This document shows positions 57,397 to 64,000 of a DNA stretch of 64,000 nt, one piece after another. The notes beneath the pieces were generated by a model. It ran no database searches. It was not told the DNA's origin and saw only the letters and a list, made by a program, of their open reading frames with translations. The position numbers and the translations under genes were made by a program. The DNA comes from Leucobacter tenebrionis. GTDB lineage: Bacteria; Actinomycetota; Actinomycetes; Actinomycetales; Microbacteriaceae. The DNA is taken from contig NZ_CP082322.1 in NCBI RefSeq assembly GCF_019884725.1, positions 1 through 64,000 on the forward strand. Reading direction: 5' to 3'. The first letter of the stretch is position 1. Each line of letters starts with the position of its first letter.

Positions 57397-58466
57397 GCTT
57401 CGCCCCCGTTCGGAGCGGACGCGCCGGTCGGAGTTGCTGCCCCGGTCAGAGTTGCTGCCTCGTTCGGAGCTGTTGCCTCGCCCAGCGCAGCCGCCTCGGC
57501 CGGCGCGTCAGCGTCGTTCGGCGCCTCCGCCCCCGTCAGCGCGTCGGCGATGAGCTCCGCGTCGTGGCGGATGAGCTCGAGGTAGCTCGGCACGGGCCCG
57601 TCGGGTTCGGAGAGCGAATCCACGTACAGCGTCCCGCCGAACTCCGCGTCGGTGGACTCGACGACCTGCCGCATGGTCTTGTCCGAGACCGTCGACTCGC
57701 AGAACACGGCTGGGACCTCGTTGCTCCTGACGAAGTCGATCACCGAGGCGATCCGCTGCGGGGTCGCCTGCTGCTCGGCGTTGACCGCCCAGATGTAGCG
57801 CTCGGTGAGGTCCGCGTCCCTGGCGAGGTAGGAGAAGGCGCCCTCGCAGGTGACGAGCGCGCGCTGCTGCTCGGGGAGGGACGAGAGGTCGGTCACGAGC
57901 TCCTGCTGCACGGCGACCAGCTCGGCGCTGTACGCCTCGCCGTTGGTGGCGTAGTCGGAGGCGTGCTGCGGATCGAGCTCGCTGAATGCGTCGACGATGT
58001 TGTCGACGTAGATCCGGGCGCTTTCAGGGCTCATCCAAGCGTGAGGGTTGGGAAGGCCCTCGTTCGTGTCGTCGGCGATCGGGATGGGATCGACACCCTC
58101 GCTCAGCACGCGGTGGGGCACATCGAGGTCGGCTACGAACTGCTCGAACCACGCCTCGAGGCCGAGGCCGTTATCGAGGATCAGGTCGGCCTCGGCGGCT
58201 TTGCGGATATCGCTGGGGGTGGGTTCGTACCCGTGGATCTCGGCCCCCGGCTTGGTGATCGACTCGATGCGCAGGTGATCTCCCGAGACGTTCCGGGCCA
58301 TGTCCGCGAGCACCGTGAAGGTGGTGAGCACGACCGGTCGTCCGTCGTCGGCCTCCGGGCTCACGGGGGCCTCTTGACCGCACGCCGTGAGGGCCGTGGA
58401 CAGCAGCAGTCCGGCGACGAGCGCGAGGGCTCCGCGCGATGCCGGGCGTGAGGGGCGGGACGACAT
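57393..58466 (-). CDS. Metal-binding lipoprotein of ABC transporter, likely manganese
   Basis: 357-aa solute-binding protein of cluster A-I. Signal MSSRPSRPASRGALALVAGLLL ends at C29 of LTAC. The metal ligands read IHGYEP (His), NPHAWMSP (His), CEGAFSYLA (Glu) and STVSDK (Asp). Glu and Asp in these two places match manganese proteins (PsaA/MntC), whereas zinc proteins have His at the third position. I therefore favour manganese. The C-terminal tail of about 40 residues is Ala/Thr/Pro-rich, encoded by near-tandem 18-bp repeats at 57431-57483. The ATG follows an SD on the minus strand; the extension to 58550 crosses the promoter. Confidence 0.9.
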   Translation of the reverse strand: MSSRPSRPASRGALALVAGLLLSTALTACGQEAPVSPEADDGRPVVLTTFTVLADMARNVSGDHLRIESITKPGAEIHGYEPTPSDIRKAAEADLILDNGLGLEAWFEQFVADLDVPHRVLSEGVDPIPIADDTNEGLPNPHAWMSPESARIYVDNIVDAFSELDPQHASDYATNGEAYSAELVAVQQELVTDLSSLPEQQRALVTCEGAFSYLARDADLTERYIWAVNAEQQATPQRIASVIDFVRSNEVPAVFCESTVSDKTMRQVVESTDAEFGGTLYVDSLSEPDGPVPSYLELIRHDAELIADALTGAEAPNDADAPAEAAALGEATAPNEAATLTGAATPTGASAPNGGEA

Positions 58467-58533
58467 GGATCTCCTTCGCGTGCTTCGGATCGAGCGCGGA
58501 CGATGCGCCTCGATCTGGATTCGATGGTACCTC

Positions 58534-58563
58534 ATCATAAAGTTCGACATGGCGAACTTTCAA
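58534..58563 (-). promoter_or_regulatory. Promoter of the Mn transporter with embedded palindrome
   Basis: On the minus strand TTGAAA (58563-58558), an 18-bp spacer and TATGAT (58539-58534) form a near-consensus promoter. The perfect palindrome AAAGTTCG-N6-CGAACTTT (58539-58560) fills the spacer, so a metal-responsive repressor bound there would shut off transcription. Confidence 0.75.
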
Positions 58564-58692
58564 GTTCACTTGCATCGGGATTGCGTCCGCACATGGTGAA
58601 ACGCGCCGTCGCAGCGCTCTCGACGACCTGCTGTCCCTTGGGCTCGGCTTGCAATAGCACCCGCAGCCCGCAAAGGTAGAAAGGTCGAATTT

Positions 58693-58703
58693 GTTCGTCG
58701 AAC
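58693..58703. promoter_or_regulatory. Short palindrome GTTCG-T-CGAAC before the BCCT gene
   Basis: Perfect 11-bp palindrome 18 bp before the BCCT start. It shares the TTCG/CGAA core with the Mn-operon palindrome on the other side of the intergenic gap; both genes start away from this 254-bp region. Confidence 0.4.
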
Positions 58704-58720
58704 GAGATAGGGGAACGACG

Positions 58721-60634
58721 ATGAGCTCAACCGAGCGGCCGCGCGAGGACGGCGGGACGCAACCCGAGGCGGGGCACGAGGCCCCGTTCGACGCGGGTGC
58801 GCCGTCCTCCGCCGAGCCGGTCACCGGAGCGGCCGCCGCATTCCCCGCCGAGCCGGGGATCCCGAGCACCGTCCACCTCCCGCTCTCCGTGCACATCGCC
58901 GAGGACGACTCCGACGCGCGCATCACCGAGAAGCTGCGACGTCACGGCGTGCGCATCGGCAAGGGCATGATCTCGCCCGGCGTCTTCTGGCCGGCGCTCA
59001 TCGTGATCCTGCTGGTCTCGCTCTTCGCGATCCTCGCTCCGAGTGCGGCGGACGCCGTGTTCACCGCCGTGCAGGGCTGGATCGTCGCGCACCTCGGCTG
59101 GTACTACATGATCGTCGTCGCGGTGTTCATCGGCGTGGCCGCCTTCATCGCGTTCTCCCGGCTCGGCAGGATCCGCCTCGGCCGTGACGACGATACGCCC
59201 GAGTTCGGCGTGCTGTCGTGGTTCTCGATGCTGTTCGCTGCGGGCATGGGCATCGGTCTCGTCTTCTACGGGGTGGGGGAGCCGCTCACCTACGCGACCG
59301 TGCAGCCGAAGCCCGGCTGGGAGGGGAGCGAGGGCGAGTTGGCCGGCCTCGCGATGGCGCAGACCTTCGTGCACTGGGGGCTGCACCCGTGGGCGATCTA
59401 CGCGATCATCGGCCTGTCGATCGCCTACGCGATCCACAGGCGCGGGCGGCCCGTCTCGATCCGATGGGCGCTCGAGCCGCTGTTCGGCGAGCGGGTGAAG
59501 GGGTGGACCGGCGATGTGATCGACGTGCTCGCGATCTTCGGCACCGTCTTCGGCGTCGCGACCTCGCTCGGCCTCGGGGTGCAGCAGATCTCCGCGGGCA
59601 TGGCCGAGATCGGGGTCGTCGATACCGTCAGCAACACGATGCTCGTGGTGCTGATCCTCGTCATCACGCTCATCGCGATGATCTCGGTGATCAGCGGTAT
59701 CGGGGCCGGCATGAAGTGGCTCTCGAACATCAACCTGTCGATGGCCGGTGTGCTGCTCATCAGCGTGCTGCTGCTCGGCCCCACGCTCTTCCTGTTCCAG
59801 AACCTCACCGAGTCGATCGGCTTCTACCTCGCGAATGTCATGCAGATGACGTTCGACGTGGGCGCCTATCAGCGCGGTGAGGCCACGAGCTGGTTCTCGG
59901 ACTGGACGATCTTCTACTGGGGATGGTGGATCTCGTGGTCGCCCTTCGTGGGCATCTTCATCGCGCGCATCTCTCGCGGTCGCACGGTGCGCGAGTTCAT
60001 CGCGGGGGTCATGCTCGTGCCCACGATCGTCGGCATGATCTGGTTCTCGGTGATGGGCGGCGCCGGCCTCTTCCGGCAGCTGTTCGGCCAGGGCGACCTC
60101 GTCGAGGGCGGCGAGGTGCACGTCGAGAGCGCGCTGTTCAAGGTGCTCGGCGACCTGCCGCTCGGCACGATCCTCTCCGTCATCGGGATCCTGCTCGTCG
60201 CGATCTTCTTCATCACCTCGTCGGACTCCGGTTCGCTCGTGGTCGACATGCTCGCCTCGGGCGGTCACCCCAACCCGCCGACCTGGTCGCGGGTGCTCTG
60301 GTCGGTTCTCGAAGGCGTGGTGGCGATCGCCCTGCTGCTCGCGGGCGGTCTGAAATCGCTCCAGGCGGCGGCTCTCGCGACGGCGCTGCCGTTCAGCGTG
60401 GTGCTGCTGCTCATGGCCTGGGCGACGCTGCGGGCTCTGCGCATCGATGACCGGGTGCTCGAGCGGGCCGAGCGGATCGCGCGCCTGGAGCGGGTCACCG
60501 AGCACGTCTCGCACGAGCTCGCGGGCTCGATCACCGATATCCCCGAGCTCGAGACCTGGGTGGACGACCGCATCGACTACCGCCTCACCCGCACCCGCGG
60601 CGCCTTCGGGAGGCGATCGCCGGAGAAGCGCTAG
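58721..60634 (+). CDS. BCCT-family betaine/carnitine/choline transporter
   Basis: 637-aa sodium-coupled osmolyte uptake protein. About 70 hydrophilic residues rich in Glu, Pro and Ala precede 12 membrane helices. Helix text includes [28 protein letters not shown] (the Gly-rich unwound helix 3), [26 protein letters not shown]-containing [25 protein letters not shown] and [30 protein letters not shown]. The cytosolic C-terminus (about 575-637) is charged and may sense osmolarity as in BetP. The ATG at 58721 follows GATAGGGG. Alone in its transcript. Confidence 0.93.
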   Translation: MSSTERPREDGGTQPEAGHEAPFDAGAPSSAEPVTGAAAAFPAEPGIPSTVHLPLSVHIAEDDSDARITEKLRRHGVRIGKGMISPGVFWPALIVILLVSLFAILAPSAADAVFTAVQGWIVAHLGWYYMIVVAVFIGVAAFIAFSRLGRIRLGRDDDTPEFGVLSWFSMLFAAGMGIGLVFYGVGEPLTYATVQPKPGWEGSEGELAGLAMAQTFVHWGLHPWAIYAIIGLSIAYAIHRRGRPVSIRWALEPLFGERVKGWTGDVIDVLAIFGTVFGVATSLGLGVQQISAGMAEIGVVDTVSNTMLVVLILVITLIAMISVISGIGAGMKWLSNINLSMAGVLLISVLLLGPTLFLFQNLTESIGFYLANVMQMTFDVGAYQRGEATSWFSDWTIFYWGWWISWSPFVGIFIARISRGRTVREFIAGVMLVPTIVGMIWFSVMGGAGLFRQLFGQGDLVEGGEVHVESALFKVLGDLPLGTILSVIGILLVAIFFITSSDSGSLVVDMLASGGHPNPPTWSRVLWSVLEGVVAIALLLAGGLKSLQAAALATALPFSVVLLLMAWATLRALRIDDRVLERAERIARLERVTEHVSHELAGSITDIPELETWVDDRIDYRLTRTRGAFGRRSPEKR

Positions 60635-60714
60635 GTCGATCCGTCGGCCGCCGAGGTCGAGCGCGGGGTTACACTGCTCTCACACGCGAAGACCGGCGGA
60701 AGCGAGGCGCACTG

Positions 60715-61614
60715 ATGGGCACGGACGCAGTGATCGATGTGCGGGGGCTGACCAAGTCCTTCGGCAGATTCCGAGCCCTGAACGGCCTCGACCTGTCGGT
60801 GGAGCGGGGGAGCGTGCACGGCTTTCTCGGCCCCAACGGTGCCGGCAAGTCGACCACGATCCGCGTGCTGCTCGGTCTGCTGCGGGCCGACGGCGGCGCG
60901 GCGACCGTGCTCGGTCGCGATCCGTGGCGCGATGTGGTGGAGCTCCATCGCAGACTCGCCTACGTGCCCGGCGACGTGTCGCTGTGGCCGGGCATGACCG
61001 GGGGTGAGGCGATCGACCTGCTCGGGTCGTTGCGCGGAGGTCTGGACGAGCGCCGGCGCGCGGAACTGGTGGAGCGGTTCGAGCTCGACCCGACGAAGCG
61101 GGGGCGCCAGTACTCGAAGGGCAACCGGCAGAAGGTCGCGATCGTCGCGGCGCTCGCCTCGGACGTCGAGCTGCTGATCCTCGACGAGCCGACGAGCGGC
61201 TTGGACCCGCTCATGGAGAACGTGTTCCAGGAGGTGATCGGCGAGGCCAGGGCGCGCGGCGCGTCCGTGCTGCTGTCGAGCCACATCCTCGCGGAGGTCG
61301 AGTCGCTCGCCGACCGGCTCTCGATCATCAGGGACGGGAGGATCGTGGAGACCGGCACGCTCGCCGAGCTGCAGGGCCAGGCCCGCACCTCGATCCACGC
61401 CACGCTCGAGCGCGTGCCCCGGCCGGCCGAACTCGCGTCGCTGCACGACGTGCGCCTGGACGGCAACCGGCTCACCGCGACCGCCGACGCCAATCGCGTG
61501 GGCGAGGCGATGACGCTGCTCGCGCCGTACGGGCTGGTGTCGCTCACGGTGGAGCCGCCGTCGCTGGAGTCGCTGTTCCTGCGGCTCTACGATGCAGACG
61601 CTGCGAGCGCCTGA
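60715..61614 (+). CDS. ABC exporter ATP-binding protein (DrrA type)
   Basis: 299-aa ATPase for the following permease. Walker [11 protein letters not shown]-loop [21 protein letters not shown], signature [15 protein letters not shown] (a YSKGN variant of LSGGQ), Walker [19 protein letters not shown] and switch SSHILAEVE. The C-terminal 80 residues form the DrrA-type accessory domain. The TGA overlaps the permease ATG by one base. Exports of this type move drugs or lipids; the substrate is unknown. Confidence 0.92.
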   Translation: MGTDAVIDVRGLTKSFGRFRALNGLDLSVERGSVHGFLGPNGAGKSTTIRVLLGLLRADGGAATVLGRDPWRDVVELHRRLAYVPGDVSLWPGMTGGEAIDLLGSLRGGLDERRRAELVERFELDPTKRGRQYSKGNRQKVAIVAALASDVELLILDEPTSGLDPLMENVFQEVIGEARARGASVLLSSHILAEVESLADRLSIIRDGRIVETGTLAELQGQARTSIHATLERVPRPAELASLHDVRLDGNRLTATADANRVGEAMTLLAPYGLVSLTVEPPSLESLFLRLYDADAASA

Positions 61615-63206
61615 TGGGCGCCCTCGCCGGGGCCGCGCCTCTGCTGCGCGCGTCCCTGAAGCACGAGGGGCGCGGCTTCGCGCCGTGGATCGTGATCGCC
61701 ACCGCGCTGTCGGCCTCCTCGGTGCTCGTCTATCCGTGGGTATTCCCCGATCAGCAGGAACGCGCGGGCCTCGCCGCCGCGGTCGGCGCGAACCCCGCGC
61801 TCGGCCTGATCTTCGGGCCCGCGTTCGACCTCTCGACCGTCGACGGGTTCAACGCTTGGCGCTCCCTCGCCCTCGGCGGGTTCCTGACTGCGCTGGGCGC
61901 GATATTCGCAGTGGTGAGGGCCACTCGCGGGCAGGAGGATTCCGGGCAGGCGGAACTGCTCGCGTCCGGGGTGATGGGTCGCGCGACTCGACTCCTCGCC
62001 GGAGCGGGCCTCGCGGTCATCGGCTCGCTGCTGGTCGGCCTGATCGCCGGGGGCGTGACGGGGCTGTGCGGGGGCGACTGGCCATCCTCGATGCTGCTCG
62101 GGGCGACCTTCACCGCATCCGGGTGGATGTTCGCCGGGGTTGCGGCGGTCGCGGCGCAGCTGGGTGGCGATTCCCGCACCGCGAGCTCGATGGCCGTCGG
62201 CGTGCTCGGGGCACTGTTCGTGCTGCGCGGATTCGCGTACTCGATCGACGCCGGCGCCTGGGCGATCTGGGCGAACCCGCTGGGCTGGATGACGGAGACC
62301 CGCCCCGCGAACGGGAACCACTGGTGGCCGCTCCTCTACGCGCTCGCCTTCGCGGTCGTCGCGTTCGGGGTCGCGTTCGCGCTGCAGGCGCGCCGAGACT
62401 TCGGCCAGGGTGCCATCGCGCCCCGTCCCGGTCCCGCTCGCGGGGGAGTGCGCTCGACCTGGCGGCTGGCGCTCCGCCTGAACGCCGGCCCGATCATCAC
62501 CTGGACGATCGCCTTCGCCGTGCTCGGGGTCGTGTTCGGGTACTTCGCCACCTCGATCCAGGACATCCTCGGCAAGGACAGCGCGGTCTCGCAGATCCTC
62601 GCCGCCGGGGCGACCACCCACGACGCGCTGATCTCGGCGTTCCTTGTCACGATCCTGAGCCTCGTCGGCATCCTCGCGGCGATCCCCGGGGTGCAGACCA
62701 TGCTGAAGGTGCGGGGCGAGGAGATGGAGGATCGAGTCGAGCCCCTGCTGGCCGGAGCCGTCGCCCGTTCCCGCTACTACGGCGGAAACGTGCTCATCGC
62801 GCTCCTGGCTCCCGCCGCGTACGTGCTCATCGCGGGGGTCGTGATCGCATCCCTCGCGTCGAGTGCCGACATCGGCGTGCGCTTCGGCGACGCACTGCTG
62901 CAGGCGCTCGTGACGATCCCCGCCGTGTGGACCGTGGTCGCCGTGTCGGTCGCGGTGATCGGCGCGCGTCCGAAAGTGTCGCTCGCGGCCTGGGTCGGCG
63001 TGCTCGCCTCGTTCGTGCTCACTCTGCTCGGCCCGACGTTCAAGCTCTGGGATTGGGTGCTGGCGATCAGCCCGTTCTGGCACATCCCGAACGTCACCGA
63101 GACGGACGCGGACTGGTGGGGGCTCGTGTGGATCAGCCTCGTCACCCTGTTCTTCCTGCTCGTCGGGTTCGCCGGCTTCAGCCGTCGCGACCTCGCGCGG
63201 CAGTAG
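61614..63206 (+). CDS. ABC exporter permease, 530 aa, 12 helices
   Basis: Membrane component of the exporter with the preceding ATPase. About 12 hydrophobic helices in two six-helix halves (residues about 10-270 and 285-530). The half boundaries carry LLRASLKHEGRGFAPWIVIATALSA and ALRLNAGPIITWTIAFAVLGVVFGYFATS. The conserved RGQEDSGQAELLASGVMGR and RGEEMEDRVEPLLAGAVAR motifs are typical of the family annotated in Actinobacteria as antibiotic or polyketide exporter. The substrate cannot be stated. Confidence 0.88.
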   Translation: MGALAGAAPLLRASLKHEGRGFAPWIVIATALSASSVLVYPWVFPDQQERAGLAAAVGANPALGLIFGPAFDLSTVDGFNAWRSLALGGFLTALGAIFAVVRATRGQEDSGQAELLASGVMGRATRLLAGAGLAVIGSLLVGLIAGGVTGLCGGDWPSSMLLGATFTASGWMFAGVAAVAAQLGGDSRTASSMAVGVLGALFVLRGFAYSIDAGAWAIWANPLGWMTETRPANGNHWWPLLYALAFAVVAFGVAFALQARRDFGQGAIAPRPGPARGGVRSTWRLALRLNAGPIITWTIAFAVLGVVFGYFATSIQDILGKDSAVSQILAAGATTHDALISAFLVTILSLVGILAAIPGVQTMLKVRGEEMEDRVEPLLAGAVARSRYYGGNVLIALLAPAAYVLIAGVVIASLASSADIGVRFGDALLQALVTIPAVWTVVAVSVAVIGARPKVSLAAWVGVLASFVLTLLGPTFKLWDWVLAISPFWHIPNVTETDADWWGLVWISLVTLFFLLVGFAGFSRRDLARQ

Positions 63207-63259
63207 CTCGGCGAGTCGTTCTCCCTCCTCGCGATTTGCGCAGCGTTCTGTTCTTGATT

Positions 63260-63278
63260 GATAATCATTCTCATTATG
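63260..63278. promoter_or_regulatory. Fur-family box overlapping an ATG
   Basis: GATAATCATTCTCATTATG matches the classical 19-bp Fur box at 15 of 19 positions and ends at the ATG of the next gene. A Fur-family repressor (Fur or Zur) bound here would block a leaderless start. Confidence 0.65.
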
Positions 63279-64000
63279 GTTATCGACAATACTCGATGGG
63301 CAAGCGCCGGGCGACCGCCGACTCCGGGGGAGACCGCGCTCACGACGTCCGACACGACAGCCCTGCCCGACGCTCCGCTGCCAGACCTGCCCGACGCTCC
63401 GCTGCTCGCATTGCGCGACATCGTCGTGCGGGCGGAGGCGGACGGGCGGATCCTGCTGCGGATCCCGAAGCTCGATATCGCCGCCGGCGAGCGCGTCGTC
63501 GTCACGGGCCCCTCGGGCAGCGGGAAGTCCATGCTGCTGAGCTGCCTCTGCGGACGGTGGGCGGCGGGCTTGCGCGCCGAAGGAGAGCGTACGGCGAGCG
63601 GATCGCGGATCGGGTTCGTGCCGCAGCGCGGCCTCGATGCCCTCCACCCGCTCATTCCGCTCGGGCGGCAGCTGCGGAGCGTGACCGGCGCGAGCCCCGG
63701 GCGGATCGCCGAGGTGCTCTGCTCGGTCGGGCTCGATGATCCCGAGCTGGGGCGCAGGCGCCCCGCGGAACTCTCCGGCGGTCAGGCGCAGCGAGGCGCT
63801 CTCGCGCTTGCGCTGCTGACGCGGGCGCCGCTGATCCTCGCCGACGAACCCACCAGCGCCCTCGATCACGAATCGCGCGACCTCATGCTCGGCCTGTTGA
63901 CCCGCATCGTGAACCCCGGCCAGGCACTGATCGTCGCGACCCACGACACCGTCGTCGCGGAAGCCATCGCCACACGTCACATCAGGGTGGTCGACGGACG
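63276..64000 (+). CDS. ABC transporter ATP-binding protein, 3' truncated by the window
   Basis: Open frame from the ATG at 63276 to the last base of the window (241 codons seen, no stop). A proline-rich N-terminus with two PDAPLPDL-type repeats (residues about 28-45) precedes Walker [32 protein letters not shown] follows, the layout of peptide/nickel (Opp/Dpp/Nik) ATPases. The signature is [17 protein letters not shown], Walker B is LILADEPTSALD, and the switch is ATHD. The Fur-like box overlapping its start suggests metal control; nickel, zinc or metallophore uptake is possible. The partner genes lie outside the window. Confidence 0.8.
   Translation, partial: MVIDNTRWASAGRPPTPGETALTTSDTTALPDAPLPDLPDAPLLALRDIVVRAEADGRILLRIPKLDIAAGERVVVTGPSGSGKSMLLSCLCGRWAAGLRAEGERTASGSRIGFVPQRGLDALHPLIPLGRQLRSVTGASPGRIAEVLCSVGLDDPELGRRRPAELSGGQAQRGALALALLTRAPLILADEPTSALDHESRDLMLGLLTRIVNPGQALIVATHDTVVAEAIATRHIRVVDG

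Overview
The window is high-GC actinobacterial DNA. The rRNA operon, the gene order (rne-rplU-rpmA-obgE-proB-proA-nadD-rsfS), the DUF7882 protein and the leaderless -10/start arrangements point to the family Microbacteriaceae, with Leucobacter or a close relative as my best guess (inferred from memory; no search was run).

Region by region. 1-9.9 kb is core housekeeping: pyruvate kinase, tRNA-Leu(CAA), an ANTAR response regulator (pdtaR type), a hotdog thioesterase, DNA polymerase I, an AbiEi-like/DUF559 nuclease-fold protein, a 21-bp tandem repeat array in front of ribosomal protein S1, a DUF4126 membrane protein and coaE. 10-20.8 kb holds a VKOR protein and then one co-directional block: RNase E/G, L21, L27, ObgE, ProB, ProA, a 70-aa membrane protein, NadD, an Ala/Glu/Pro-rich membrane-anchored protein and RsfS. 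20.9-22.7 kb, directly after tRNA-Ala(GGC), is a small accessory pocket with a frameshifted monooxygenase remnant, a possible immunity-like protein, a lipoprotein and a small beta-rich protein. 22.7-27.8 kb is a regulatory and transport cluster: a small membrane protein, a PadR regulator, an FtsX-type ABC exporter and a divergent NarL-type two-component system, with several palindromic operator candidates. 27.9-33.0 kb carries PxpA, overlapping a single 1127-aa polypeptide that joins PxpB, PxpC, biotin carboxylase and a biotin carrier domain, plus a divergent cyclase-family hydrolase. 33-43.6 kb has a CopB-type copper ATPase, a paired CrcB fluoride channel, pyridoxal kinase, a GlcD-like FAD oxidase, GluQ-RS, a GerW-like protein, an SGNH hydrolase, a DEAD/DEAH helicase and YbaK.

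tRNA-Leu(GAG) and a complete 16S-23S-5S operon with no spacer tRNA (44.8-50.2 kb) follow, closed by two strong terminators. The last part (50.4-64 kb) has a DUF7882 protein and a divergent LuxR-type regulator, DinB-like and SDR proteins, a FAD-dependent reductase, a ThrE-like exporter, a probable manganese ABC transporter with an operator inside its promoter, a BCCT osmolyte transporter, an ABC exporter pair, and the start of a peptide/nickel-type ABC ATPase behind a Fur-like box; that last gene runs off the window.

The most unusual item is the PxpBC-biotin carboxylase-BCCP fusion. It contains the same modules as urea carboxylase in a permuted order and is translationally coupled to PxpA. The operator-like palindromes around the transport genes are the next best leads.
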